Shown here piece by piece: positions 15,856-25,101 of a DNA stretch of 64,000 nucleotides. Where the stretch lies: assembly GCA_025800285.1 (NCBI GenBank), contig JAOXRX010000059.1, forward strand, positions 1-64,000. Direction: 5' to 3'. Origin of the DNA: Alphaproteobacteria bacterium (GTDB lineage: Bacteria > Pseudomonadota > Alphaproteobacteria > JAOXRX01). The notes under the pieces were generated by a model. The model was not told the origin of the DNA and did no database searches. It saw nothing but the letters and a program-made list of their open reading frames with translations. Positions within the stretch are counted from its first letter, which is position 1. Every line of letters begins with the position of its first letter. Made by a program: the position numbers and the translations under genes.

Positions 15856-17127
15856 TTACATATTAACTTCAATGAATCTATTCACTGTTTCTAAAAGCTC
15901 ATCATAATTAATAAATTTAGAATCGCCTGTTTCTCTTACTCTAACTTCAAGAGCCTTACCCTCTATATTCTTTGGAGATATAATTATTTGCAGAGGAACA
16001 CCTAACAATTCAGCATCACTGAATTTTTGCCCTGCTCTACTATTTCTATCATCATAAAGAACTTCAACTCCAGCTTTCTTAAGAGTCTCATACACCTCAT
16101 CAGATTTTGCTTTCACTTCTTCATTTTTATCTGGTAAAATTGAAGTTATCATAACATGCCAAGGTGCAATTGATACTGGCCAGCAAAGACCTTTTTCATC
16201 AGATCTTACTTCAGCAATAGAAGCTATCAATCTATCAATACCAATACCGTAACAACCCATAACTGGATACTGTGTTTTACCTTCTTTATCAAGGTAACAA
16301 ACATTCATAGATTTTGTATATTTTGTGCCTAATTGGAAAATGTTACCAACTTCTATACCATTAGCAAAAGATATCGGAGCTCCACATTTTGGACATTTTG
16401 TAGAAGTTTCATCTTCTAGTACTTCTTGATTTGCTTTAAAGTCACAAGAAGGACAAATCACAAGTTTATCCTCTCCACATGGAGTTAAAAGCATATACTC
16501 ATGAGATACATCTCCACCCATAATACCGTTATCAGCTTGAATTGCTATAACTTCTGAAACACCCACTCTTTCAAAAATCTTTTTATAAACATCTTTATAA
16601 ACTTCATACTTTTCATTTAAGTCATCTTGAGATGTATGGAAAGAGTAAGCATCCGACATTGTAAATTCTCTTACTCTTATAAGACCTGCTCTTGGTCTAG
16701 CTTCATCTCTGAATTTTCTTGAAATTTGATGTATTGTAAATGGGTAATCTTTATATGATTTTGCAAAATCTTCCATCATGTGAACGATTGTTTCTTCATG
16801 AGTCATAGCTAAAATCATATCAGAGTTTTTTCTATCTTTAAACTTTAATAATTCTTCTGCTATATTATCATATCTGTTTGATCTTTTCCACAATTCTGCT
16901 GGAGTTGCTAAAGCTGCCAGAACCTCTTGAGCTCCAACTTTTTCCCATTCTTCTTGAATAATATCAACAATTTTTTTATATACTTTATAAGCAGGGGGTA
17001 AAAGAGAATAAATACCCGCTGAAGTTTGTTTAATAAAACCTGCTCTCAATAATAGCTGATGACTTTTAATCACAGCATCTTTTGGAGCATCTTTAGTCGT
17101 TTTTGTAAATAACATTGACATTTTCAT
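15856..17127 (-). CDS. proS: Prolyl-tRNA synthetase, short form
   Basis: A 423-residue class II synthetase of the short alphaproteobacterial type, lacking the large editing insertion of the E. coli enzyme (572 residues). Motif 2 is visible in ISRKFRDEARPRAGLIRVREF and motif 3 in GCYGIGIDRL. Two Cys pairs (CPSC and CPKC) in the middle may bind zinc. The C-terminal anticodon-binding domain begins near WHVMITSILP. RBS AAGGAGA lies ten bases upstream of ATG 17127 and can pair with CTCCT in the leader. Confidence 0.93.
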   Translation of the reverse strand: MKMSMLFTKTTKDAPKDAVIKSHQLLLRAGFIKQTSAGIYSLLPPAYKVYKKIVDIIQEEWEKVGAQEVLAALATPAELWKRSNRYDNIAEELLKFKDRKNSDMILAMTHEETIVHMMEDFAKSYKDYPFTIHQISRKFRDEARPRAGLIRVREFTMSDAYSFHTSQDDLNEKYEVYKDVYKKIFERVGVSEVIAIQADNGIMGGDVSHEYMLLTPCGEDKLVICPSCDFKANQEVLEDETSTKCPKCGAPISFANGIEVGNIFQLGTKYTKSMNVCYLDKEGKTQYPVMGCYGIGIDRLIASIAEVRSDEKGLCWPVSIAPWHVMITSILPDKNEEVKAKSDEVYETLKKAGVEVLYDDRNSRAGQKFSDAELLGVPLQIIISPKNIEGKALEVRVRETGDSKFINYDELLETVNRFIEVNM

Positions 17128-17137
17128 TTTCTTTTTT

Positions 17138-17156
17138 CTCCTTTAATTTTCAGGAG
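17138..17156 (-). promoter_or_regulatory. Hairpin hiding the proS ribosome site
   Basis: In the minus-strand transcript CTCCT (17152-17156) at the very 5' end pairs with AGGAG (17138-17142), the proS Shine-Dalgarno, across a nine-base loop. The stem is short (five pairs), so translational control is only a suggestion. Confidence 0.4.
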
Positions 17157-17159
17157 GAC

Positions 17160-17188
17160 AAGATAACACAAATATCTTTTTTTTGCAA
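17160..17188 (-). promoter_or_regulatory. proS promoter
   Basis: TTGCAA (17183-17188), 17 bp, TATCTT (17160-17165) on the minus strand. The expected start is about 17153, giving a short leader of about 25 bases. Confidence 0.65.
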
Positions 17189-17287
17189 GAATTATATTCA
17201 TCCCAAATAAAAGATTAGAAATCTAGAAAACAAACCTCAAAGGCATTTGTATAAAAACATCTTATTAATTAAAAGTTGAATTAAAAT

Positions 17288-20026
17288 TTATTTTTCCCAA
17301 GTTATAGATTCTGTTGGTTCAGCAACCATTTCCACACTTAAATCCACCGCACTCTCCATAATGCTTTTAAGAAGCTCTTTAACCTGATCTTTCTCACTCA
17401 TTAAAGCATCAACTATTAGCTCATCATGAACTTGTAAAACCATTTTACTTTGTAAACCAATCTCATCAAATTTATCTTTTACTTTAATCATAGCTAATTT
17501 AATTATGTCTGCTCCTGTTCCTTGTATTGGAGCATTCATAGCCTGCCTTATTGCAAAATTTTGACTCATTTTATTGCTATCATTAATAGTCGGAGTATAA
17601 ATCTTTCTACCAAACATAGTTTTAACAAAACCATTTGCTTTTGCAAATTCTATTTGAGAGTCCATATAATCTTTTATCTCTTTATACTTCTCTAAATAAG
17701 AATCTATATATTTTTTTGCATCTGACCTTGAGCAACCTAAATTAACAGAAAGCCCATGAGCAGATATACCATATATAATCCCAAAATTAATTGCTTTAGC
17801 CTTATACCTCAAATCACTTGTAACATCATCCTCTGGGACACCAAAAACTAAAGATGCTGTCTTTTTATGAATATCTTCACCTTTATTAAAAGCATCTTTC
17901 ATTGCTTTACAATTTGACATTTCTGCGACCAATCTTAACTCAATTTGAGAATAGTCTGCAGCCACTAATATATTACCTTTACTAGCAATAAAACTTCTTC
18001 TTATTTCTCTACCAAGTTCATCTTTTGCAGGAATATTTTGCAAATTAGGATTACTTGAAGACAACCTTCCTGTATTTGTACCAGTCATAGCATAAGAAGT
18101 GTGTATTTTACCAGTTTTAGCTTGAATCTGTTTCGGTAAAGCTTTGGCATAAGTACTATCAAGCTTAGCATATTTTCTATATTTCAAAACCTTCTCTACT
18201 ATAGGGTTTTCACTTGAAAGAGGCTCTAATATTGAGCTATTAGTTGAGTATTTACCTGTCTTTGTTTTCTTCCCGCCTACTATTCCCATTTTCTCAAACA
18301 GAATACCTGATAACTGTGCAGGAGAAGCTATATTAAACTCTTCACCAGCTAGAGAATAAATCTCTTTAGTTAGCTTATACAGCTCTTTTTCGAAAAGCAC
18401 ACTTAAATTATTAAGAGCTTTTGTATCAACTGAAACCCCTTGATATTCCATATCAGCAATCACAGGAATTAAAGGTCTTTCGACTTTTTGATAAATACTA
18501 TTAACTTTTTCTTTTATCATTCTAGGCTTAAGGATATTATAGATTCTTAAGCACATATCAGCATCTTCACTTGCATATTCACAGGCTTTTTCCAAATCAA
18601 CACTAGAGAAATCTTCACCTTTAGCAACAACATTAGAATACTTTACATTTTCATGATTTAAATACAACTCACTAAGCTCATCTAAAGAGTGCCCATGCTT
18701 TGAGCCATCTAATAAATAAGACATAAGCATAGTATCATCAACAGGATATAAAGCTATATTGTACTGCTTTAAAACTTGATAATCATACTTCAAATTATGC
18801 CCTACTTTTAAGATACTTTCATCTTCTAAAATTGCTTTTAACTCTGGCTCAATATCATTTATTGAGAGTTGCTGTACTTCTGAAGCACCAGCCCCTACAA
18901 ATAAATCTACAACCTCTTCTTTCCCCTTATGACCTAAAGGCAAATAATACCCTTTACCTTCTTCTGTAGCAAAAGATATACCTATTAACTTACATGTAGA
19001 AGGAACTAAAGAATCTGTTTCTGTATCAACCGCAACTAAACCGTTATCTTTAATTTCTTTTACTAAAACAGAAAAATCTTTTTTGTCTTGAATTAATTTA
19101 TAATCTTTTTTTATTTCTTTTTTTGTAAAACTCTCTCCAACAGAGTCATCAATTGAAGCAGAATAGTAGTTCTTTACTCTTGTTATTAAATTTCTTAAAC
19201 TTTGAGCTTCCATAAAAGAAACTAGTTTTTCTAAATCTATTTTTTCTTGTTTTAAATCATCTAAACTTTTTTCTACGGGAACATCTACTTTAAGAGTAAC
19301 TAACTGTTTTGATATTTTGGCAAGTTCACTGTCTCTTATTAATTTTTCTCTTCTTTTATTTTGTTTAATTTCTGAAGCTCTATCCAATAGATTTTCAAGG
19401 CTTCCATATTCATTAATTAACTGAGCACCCGTCTTTACACCTATCCCCTCAACACCTGGAACATTATCTGATGAATCTCCAGCCAAAGCCTGAACATCAA
19501 TAACTTTATCTGGTGTAACTCCAAATTTTTCAAAAACCTGCTCTTCTTTAATGGTCTTTGATTTCATACTATCAAACATATAAACACCATCGCCCACCAA
19601 TTGCATTAAATCTTTATCAGAAGACACAATGACAGTTTCTATTCCTTGTTTTGAAGCTTCTTTTGAATAAGTAGCTATCAAATCATCTGCTTCATAACCT
19701 TCCATTTCCACATGAGGAATATTAAATGCATCAACAGCCTCTCTAATTATAGGAAACTGAGGCACTAACTCTTCAGGTGTAGCTCCTCTATTTGCTTTAT
19801 AATCCGCATATATGTCATTACGAAAGTTTTTACGAGCAGCATCAAAAACCACAACAATTTTAGAGTCATTATTCTCTTGCACCAACTTAAATAGCATATT
19901 ACAAAAGCCCATAACAGCATTTATAGGAGTTCCATCACTTCTAGTAAGAGATACAGGTGTAGCATGAAAAGCTCTGAAAATAAAACCAGAGCCATCCACT
20001 AAATATAATTTTTTCTTTTCTGTCAT
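17288..20026 (-). CDS. polA: DNA polymerase I
   Basis: A 912-residue enzyme with all three activities. The 5'-3' exonuclease domain is at ~1-290 (LYLVDGSGFIFRAFHA start; GDSSDNVPGVEGIGVKT). The 3'-5' proofreading domain at ~310-500 keeps VAVDTETDSL, VGHNLKYDYQVL and YASEDADMCLR, with the catalytic acidic residues. The polymerase domain at ~520-912 has AADYSQIELRLVAEMS, the O-helix RYKAKAINFGIIYGISAHGL and QVHDELIVDA. Start ATG 20026 lies two bases after the end of the DUF502 gene, the last gene of a mic60-hemY-DUF502-polA operon. Confidence 0.97.
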   Translation of the reverse strand: MTEKKKLYLVDGSGFIFRAFHATPVSLTRSDGTPINAVMGFCNMLFKLVQENNDSKIVVVFDAARKNFRNDIYADYKANRGATPEELVPQFPIIREAVDAFNIPHVEMEGYEADDLIATYSKEASKQGIETVIVSSDKDLMQLVGDGVYMFDSMKSKTIKEEQVFEKFGVTPDKVIDVQALAGDSSDNVPGVEGIGVKTGAQLINEYGSLENLLDRASEIKQNKRREKLIRDSELAKISKQLVTLKVDVPVEKSLDDLKQEKIDLEKLVSFMEAQSLRNLITRVKNYYSASIDDSVGESFTKKEIKKDYKLIQDKKDFSVLVKEIKDNGLVAVDTETDSLVPSTCKLIGISFATEEGKGYYLPLGHKGKEEVVDLFVGAGASEVQQLSINDIEPELKAILEDESILKVGHNLKYDYQVLKQYNIALYPVDDTMLMSYLLDGSKHGHSLDELSELYLNHENVKYSNVVAKGEDFSSVDLEKACEYASEDADMCLRIYNILKPRMIKEKVNSIYQKVERPLIPVIADMEYQGVSVDTKALNNLSVLFEKELYKLTKEIYSLAGEEFNIASPAQLSGILFEKMGIVGGKKTKTGKYSTNSSILEPLSSENPIVEKVLKYRKYAKLDSTYAKALPKQIQAKTGKIHTSYAMTGTNTGRLSSSNPNLQNIPAKDELGREIRRSFIASKGNILVAADYSQIELRLVAEMSNCKAMKDAFNKGEDIHKKTASLVFGVPEDDVTSDLRYKAKAINFGIIYGISAHGLSVNLGCSRSDAKKYIDSYLEKYKEIKDYMDSQIEFAKANGFVKTMFGRKIYTPTINDSNKMSQNFAIRQAMNAPIQGTGADIIKLAMIKVKDKFDEIGLQSKMVLQVHDELIVDALMSEKDQVKELLKSIMESAVDLSVEMVAEPTESITWEK

Positions 20027-20027
20027 A

Positions 20028-20738
20028 TTATTTCTTTTTAGGTGTTTTCTTCTTTATAATAGGTTTTTTTAATTTTGGCTTTTTTGATTTTTTCGCTAAC
20101 TTTTTCTTCTCAGCCAAAAGCTTTGCCTCTAACTTTTCTTTATTAGACATTGGAGTCATAATTCCCGCAGATATTAAAAGCTTCATAGCTTCTTCTACTG
20201 TCATATCCATTCTTTTAGTTGATTTTCTAGGAACAAAAAGTAAAAAACCAGATGTTGGATTCGGTGTTGTAGGTAAGAACAAGTTAACAAATTCATCTTC
20301 AGGAAGCTTATCTTTTATTTCTCCTGTGCTATCACTAGTTACAAAAGCCATTGCCCACATTCCTTTTATAGGGTACTCTACCAAAACAACCTCTTTAAAA
20401 GAGTTCCCTTTTTTAGAAAACACTGTATCAAATATTTGCTTTAAAGTATTATATATAGAATTAAGAACAGGTGTCTTTTCCATTATAGCCTCACTAGTTT
20501 TTGTGAAGAATTTTCCAACATATCCAGCTGTTGTTGCTCCTATAACTATTAAAAGAGCAATTACCAACAAAAACCCTAAACCAGGAACTGAATATTTAGG
20601 CATATAACTTTCTGGAATTAACTCAGCCACGGTATTATCAACCCCATCAATTACCAACCAAGCTAAATAAAGTGTTATACCAATTGGTGCTGTAATTAAT
20701 ATACCAGCCCCTAAATATCTTTTTAATTTATTAAACAT
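20028..20738 (-). CDS. DUF502 family membrane protein
   Basis: A 236-residue protein of the DUF502 family, common in alphaproteobacteria and plants. Two membrane segments lie at residues ~11-30 and ~50-72. The conserved stretches LGAGILITAPIGITLYLAWLV (split here over the first helix), TKTSEAIMEKTPVLNSIYNTLKQ and LFLPTTPNPTSGFLLFVP mark the family. The last ~40 residues are very basic (Lys-rich). The biochemical role is unknown. Its ATG overlaps the hemY stop by one base. Confidence 0.88.
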   Translation of the reverse strand: MFNKLKRYLGAGILITAPIGITLYLAWLVIDGVDNTVAELIPESYMPKYSVPGLGFLLVIALLIVIGATTAGYVGKFFTKTSEAIMEKTPVLNSIYNTLKQIFDTVFSKKGNSFKEVVLVEYPIKGMWAMAFVTSDSTGEIKDKLPEDEFVNLFLPTTPNPTSGFLLFVPRKSTKRMDMTVEEAMKLLISAGIMTPMSNKEKLEAKLLAEKKKLAKKSKKPKLKKPIIKKKTPKKK

Positions 20739-21907
20739 TATAGCATTCTCCTCTCTAGTTTGCTAAGCCAAAAATCATGCTTGTCTGCATTCTTAAATCC
20801 AATCTTTTCAACCTTTGCCATCAACAAATAATGACCTAATTTTTCCTCTGATTCAATAGCTTTCTCTAAATATAATTTTGCTTCGCCCCACATCTCAACA
20901 TCAATACAAGCTTTAGCAATAAGCTCAAAAGCTATATGAGAATCTTTCCAGTCTTTTAACAGTTCTTTTAAATGAGCGACTTTCTTTATATCCTCCGAAG
21001 GAGATAATTTCGCCCATAAATGAGCTATATTATTATAAGGGTTCTTTTTCCATTCTTTTTTCACTGCATTTTTAGCTTTTCTTACTTGTCCATTTGCAAT
21101 TAAAAGATTTATATATAAATCTAAATAATCTGGATCCAAATCATAATATGGAGATATTTCTTTAATAGCTTTTTCAAACAAGTTCTTATCTTGCATATCA
21201 ATAGAATTAACATAAGCAAGCTCTGCAAGTTTATACTTCATATTTTCTTTGTTAACTCCTTTTAATTTAGATGCTTTTTTAAGATTGTCCTTTGCTTCTG
21301 CAATTTTATTCCTATCAATTTGACAATCAATTAGATTTAATAAAGCATAGGAATTTTTAGAGTCCAGCATTACTGCCTGTTTTGACAAACTATAAACATC
21401 ATCATCATTAGTTTCTAATAAAGCAATCTCTATAAGCCCATTAAACCCTAAACCTCTATATTTCCCATCTTTTATTATTTTACCGTATTCTTTTTTAGCT
21501 TTTTCATACAAATGCTCAAGCATGAAAGACTTAGCTGACAAGAAGTGAACCATTACATGATTTGGTATCTTTTTATTAGCAATTTTTGTTTCTTTAATTG
21601 CAAGCTTATTATTTTCAACTGACAAAGCGAATAAACCATTTATTATGGCCTCAAGACCAGCTAGCTTATTTTTATAATCTATTTTCTTTTTGATATTTTT
21701 AGGAGCATAAACAAAAGCCTCTAATGTTTTCATAACAATAGAGAATGTTGCCATAAAAATAAATAGATAAACAGCAAAATAAGTTGTATTTGTTTCTAAA
21801 GTATAATCATTCACAGTTATACTAATTGTTTCTTGATGATTAATCAAAAACATTACAGTTATTAAAACTAAAATGATTTGAGCGATAAAAATAAGAGTCT
21901 TTTTCAT
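20738..21907 (-). CDS. hemY: HemY-like membrane TPR protein
   Basis: A 389-residue protein with two N-terminal membrane segments (~6-24 and ~43-65; HemY_N domain) followed by TPR-like helical repeats (~100-370). This is the proteobacterial HemY, a membrane protein linked with haem biosynthesis genes but not the protoporphyrinogen oxidase of the same name. In alphaproteobacteria it normally follows mic60 and hemCD; here mic60 is directly upstream (17-base gap) but hemC/hemD are absent. Confidence 0.85.
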   Translation of the reverse strand: MKKTLIFIAQIILVLITVMFLINHQETISITVNDYTLETNTTYFAVYLFIFMATFSIVMKTLEAFVYAPKNIKKKIDYKNKLAGLEAIINGLFALSVENNKLAIKETKIANKKIPNHVMVHFLSAKSFMLEHLYEKAKKEYGKIIKDGKYRGLGFNGLIEIALLETNDDDVYSLSKQAVMLDSKNSYALLNLIDCQIDRNKIAEAKDNLKKASKLKGVNKENMKYKLAELAYVNSIDMQDKNLFEKAIKEISPYYDLDPDYLDLYINLLIANGQVRKAKNAVKKEWKKNPYNNIAHLWAKLSPSEDIKKVAHLKELLKDWKDSHIAFELIAKACIDVEMWGEAKLYLEKAIESEEKLGHYLLMAKVEKIGFKNADKHDFWLSKLERRML

Positions 21908-21924
21908 TTAATTATACCTTCTCT

Positions 21925-22962
21925 TTATATTGTTAAATTTGGTTCTTCTACAAGAATTTCGACATCCATAATCGGTTCTTCTTTTTTAACTTCTTCTATA
22001 TAAACATCTTTCTCGATTTTTGCTTTTATAGATTGCAGCTGCTTATTTACTCTATATCTAGCTTCCATTTCATTAGCAACATTAGTTTTGAACCAATCTG
22101 ATTGCTTTAAAAGAAGATTAGAAAATCTCATTGAGCCACAAACATTACCTGATTTAGCAGAATTAATAAATCCTGTTAAATTGTATTTCAAGCTACCTTT
22201 ATCAAGTTTTTTCAAAGGAGTCCTAACTTTAAACATTCTATTGAAAGAAATATAAAGTTTATTTTTAAATCCAGTCTCTACTTTATTTATATTTTCTATA
22301 ACGATATCTGAGTATTTCTCTTCAACATACAAAGCTATTGCATTCAAGTTCCTTGGAGGTCTTGCCTGATAAGCCTCAACCCAAGAGAAATCTTTTTTCA
22401 AACTTTCATCCATTGTTAATTTCAATAAATCTAGCTCTATAGAATAGTTTTTACCAGACATAGCTTTATCATACATATTATAAAAAGAAACTAAAAATAA
22501 TTTATTTTTTAAAACTTCTTCATTGATATTACTCTTAACATTTTTAGAAACTTCTTCAACTCTTTCAATTTTAGATTCTAAAGATTTTAATTGATTATTT
22601 TGAGCTTTAATATCTTCATTAACTGTAGATTTAAACTCTACCATTTCTTCTTTCATATGCTTATCCGCAGCATCAAACAATTTATCTAAGTCATTTGGCA
22701 AAGGTTTTGTTTTTATAACCTTAACATTAGTAACTGGCATCATAGCTTTTCTCAGAAACCCTGGCTGTTTTTCAACCGGGATTAAATCATTCATCCAAAA
22801 AGGAGTACTTATAACTATACCGATTGAAATTAAAGAAGAAATCACAATTGATAAAATTATTGGCACAACATTTGTTTTATTATTATCTAACTTTGGAGTT
22901 GGTATTTCTTTTTTTATTGTCTTTGTTCTTTTTGTTTTAGATTTATTCTTATTCTCAGGCAT
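21925..22962 (-). CDS. Alphaproteobacterial Mic60/mitofilin homologue
   Basis: About 345 residues. A basic, disordered N-terminus is followed by one transmembrane helix (~residues 32-55), a coiled-coil region (~90-140) and a C-terminal helical mitofilin-like domain (~170-320) ending in an acidic tail. The architecture and position directly before hemY match the alphaproteobacterial Mic60 that shapes inner-membrane folds and contacts outer-membrane proteins. Sequence conservation is low. I chose ATG 22962 because GGAGA lies five bases upstream; the longer frame starts at TTG. Confidence 0.75.
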   Translation of the reverse strand: MPENKNKSKTKRTKTIKKEIPTPKLDNNKTNVVPIILSIVISSLISIGIVISTPFWMNDLIPVEKQPGFLRKAMMPVTNVKVIKTKPLPNDLDKLFDAADKHMKEEMVEFKSTVNEDIKAQNNQLKSLESKIERVEEVSKNVKSNINEEVLKNKLFLVSFYNMYDKAMSGKNYSIELDLLKLTMDESLKKDFSWVEAYQARPPRNLNAIALYVEEKYSDIVIENINKVETGFKNKLYISFNRMFKVRTPLKKLDKGSLKYNLTGFINSAKSGNVCGSMRFSNLLLKQSDWFKTNVANEMEARYRVNKQLQSIKAKIEKDVYIEEVKKEEPIMDVEILVEEPNLTI

Positions 22963-23062
22963 ATATTTCTCCAAATCTTTAATATTATCTATTGTTTTTT
23001 TGTAGCAAATTTAATAACAACTTGCAACTAAAAAGATTGATTTACTTATAATTAAAAAAAAC

Positions 23063-23091
23063 TTGATTTTAGAAATATGCTATGATATAAA
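23063..23091 (+). promoter_or_regulatory. thrS promoter
   Basis: TTGATT (23063-23068), 17 bp, TATAAA (23086-23091). The predicted start is about 23098, only 2-3 bases before the leader ORF. It lies divergent from the mic60 operon. Confidence 0.7.
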
Positions 23092-23100
23092 ATAGTCATT

Positions 23101-23151
23101 ATGATATATATAGCACAAAAAACTACTACTAGAACTACTACAACCCTTTAA
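23101..23151 (+). CDS. thrS leader peptide (attenuation)
   Basis: A 16-codon ORF reading MIYIAQKTTTRTTTTL, with seven threonine codons in the last nine, placed 135 bases before thrS and nine bases after the -10 box. There is no Shine-Dalgarno. The stop codon lies in the loop of an AACCC/GGGTT hairpin. A ribosome stalling on the threonine codons when charged tRNA-Thr is low could change folding of the downstream leader. The layout copies the valS leader: the same promoter-to-ATG distance and the same stop-in-loop arrangement. Confidence 0.8.
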   Translation: MIYIAQKTTTRTTTTL

Positions 23152-23156
23152 GGGTT
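23142..23156 (+). promoter_or_regulatory. Hairpin across the thrS leader stop codon, with alternative folds downstream
   Basis: AACCC (23142-23146) pairs with GGGTT (23152-23156) with a five-base loop TTTAA that contains the stop codon; AGCAC (23112-23116) and GTGCT (23162-23166) can close an outer stem. Further on, ACTTTTCT (23200-23207) can pair either with AGAGAAGT (23213-23220, one G-U) or perfectly with AGAAAAGT (23234-23241). CCTTT in the loop region is complementary to AAAGG of the thrS ribosome site. Confidence 0.55.
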
Positions 23157-23285
23157 ATATCGTGCTACAAAAAATTCAAAAAAATTTAGACAAAATCAAA
23201 CTTTTCTGCTATAGAGAAGTATAAATAAAAAAGAGAAAAGTCATTTAATTTTAATATATAAGACTTGATGACTAGAAAGGTAAAA

Positions 23286-25049
23286 ATGGAAAAAATTGAA
23301 ATAATCAGACACTCATTATCTCATATAATGGCTGCTGCTGTAAAGAAACTACACCCATCAGTTAAAGTAGCAATTGGACCATCAATTGATAATGGTTTCT
23401 ACTATGATTTTGATTGTGATGAACATGCTTTTTCTGAAGAGGATTTCGCCGCAATTGAAAAAGAAATGAAAAAGCTAATCAAATCAAACGGAAGATTTAT
23501 TCATGAGATTTGGGATAAAGAAAAAGCAAGAGAGTTTTTCGCAAACGAACCTTATAAATTAGAACTTATTGAAGGAATTGAAGGCAATGAAGTTAATGTT
23601 TATCACTTCAGAGACTTTACAGATTTATGTAAAGGACCTCATGTAGAAACATCAAAAGAGCTACCTAGAAACTCCTTTAAACTGGATAAAGTTGCTGGAG
23701 CATATTGGAGAGGAAACTCTGATAATAAAATGCTACAAAGAATTTATGCAGTAGCTTTTGAAACAGAAGAAGAATTAGCAAATTTCTATAAATTAAGAGA
23801 AGAAGCTGAAAAAAGAGATCACAGAAAAATAGGTAAAGCAATGGACTTATTCCATTTCGAACCAGAGTATGCTCCTGGTCATCCATTCTTCCATCCAAAA
23901 GGATTCTTTGTCTTCAGATCTATGGTAGAAAGCTTAAGAGAAAAACTTTTAGGAAGTGGATATATAGAAATCGCGACTCCAAGAGTTATGAACCGTGTTC
24001 TTTGGGAAAGATCTGGTCATTGGCAAAAATATGGAGAAAATAATTTCTCTGGAGAAATGGAAGATGGTTCTCAATTTTGTATAAAGCCTATGAATTGCCC
24101 AGGGGGAATGCTATGGTACGGTAGTGATATTCGCTCATATAAAGATTTACCTTTAAGAGTAGCAGAATTTGGACAAGTTAATAGATATGAACACTCTGGG
24201 GCTTTACATGGTTTATTCCGTGTTAGAGAATTTACTCAAGATGATGCTCATATTTTCTGTACAAAAGAGCAACTAACAAGTGAAATAATTTTACTAATGG
24301 AGCAAGTTAAAGACATTCTTTCAATGTTTGAATTTAAAGAGTTTCAAATGAAATTATCAACAAGACCTGAAGTAAGAATTGGAGATGAAAAAATCTGGGA
24401 TTTAGCTGAGGCAGGATTAGAATCTGCTCTGAAAGAAGCTGGAGTTAGTTACGAACTAAACGAAGGCGACGGAGCATTCTATGGTCCAAAAATTGACTTT
24501 GATGTAAAAGATGCGATTGGAAGACAATGGCAACTAGGGACAATTCAGCTAGATATGCAACTACCTGAAAGATTTGACTTAACATATATAGGTGAAGATG
24601 GACAAAAGCATAGACCTATAATGCTACACAGAGCTCTTTTCGGATCAATAGAGAGATTCATGGGTATCTTAATTGAGAATTGCGAAGGTAAATTCCCTCT
24701 ATGGATGGCTCCTGTTCAAGCTTGTGTAATTCCTGTATCAGAAAAATTTGAAGATTGTGCTAATAAAATAGTTAAAGAATTAGTTAACAGTGATGCTAAA
24801 ACAATTATTGGCAATATGAGAGTTGAAAAAGATTTCTCTTCTGAAACAATGAATAAGAGGATAAGAAATGCAACTTTAAGAAAAGTTCCTTACTCAATTA
24901 TTGTTGGAGAGAAAGAGCAAGAAAACGGAACTGTATCTATTAGAGATAGAAATGGTAAACAATATAATGATATAAGAATTAATGAGCTAGTTTCAAAATT
25001 AAAAGATTTAATTAGTTCTAGAACTTTATCAATTGATTTAGATTTATAG
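23286..25049 (+). CDS. thrS: Threonyl-tRNA synthetase lacking the TGS domain
   Basis: 587 residues from ATG 23286, chosen because AGAAAGG lies five bases upstream and the frame opens upstream only with a TTG. The protein begins directly with the editing domain (RHSLSHIMAAAVKKLHP, then the Cys/His motif LCKGPHVETSK); the ~60-residue N-terminal TGS domain of E. coli ThrRS (642 residues) is missing. Class II motif 2 is in AEFGQVNRYEHSGALHG. Zinc ligands are expected in KPMNCPGG and HRALFGSIERF. The anticodon-binding domain ends the protein. It is preceded by a threonine leader peptide. Confidence 0.95.
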   Translation: MEKIEIIRHSLSHIMAAAVKKLHPSVKVAIGPSIDNGFYYDFDCDEHAFSEEDFAAIEKEMKKLIKSNGRFIHEIWDKEKAREFFANEPYKLELIEGIEGNEVNVYHFRDFTDLCKGPHVETSKELPRNSFKLDKVAGAYWRGNSDNKMLQRIYAVAFETEEELANFYKLREEAEKRDHRKIGKAMDLFHFEPEYAPGHPFFHPKGFFVFRSMVESLREKLLGSGYIEIATPRVMNRVLWERSGHWQKYGENNFSGEMEDGSQFCIKPMNCPGGMLWYGSDIRSYKDLPLRVAEFGQVNRYEHSGALHGLFRVREFTQDDAHIFCTKEQLTSEIILLMEQVKDILSMFEFKEFQMKLSTRPEVRIGDEKIWDLAEAGLESALKEAGVSYELNEGDGAFYGPKIDFDVKDAIGRQWQLGTIQLDMQLPERFDLTYIGEDGQKHRPIMLHRALFGSIERFMGILIENCEGKFPLWMAPVQACVIPVSEKFEDCANKIVKELVNSDAKTIIGNMRVEKDFSSETMNKRIRNATLRKVPYSIIVGEKEQENGTVSIRDRNGKQYNDIRINELVSKLKDLISSRTLSIDLDL

Positions 25050-25070
25050 AATTATCATTATTATAAAAAT

Positions 25071-25098
25071 AAAAGGCTCTATTAAATAGAGCCTTTTT
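25071..25098 (+). terminator. Terminator between thrS and the GLUG protein gene (bidirectional)
   Basis: AAAAGGCTCTAT pairs with ATAGAGCCTTTT with a short loop, A- and T-runs on both sides. It lies between the convergent ends of thrS and the GLUG protein gene and can serve both. Confidence 0.92.
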
Positions 25099-25101
25099 AT
25101 A

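Noticed and set aside
17128-17188. Proline leader peptide before proS
   Set aside because: CCT CCT is present just after the -10 box but no start codon lies in frame within the transcript.
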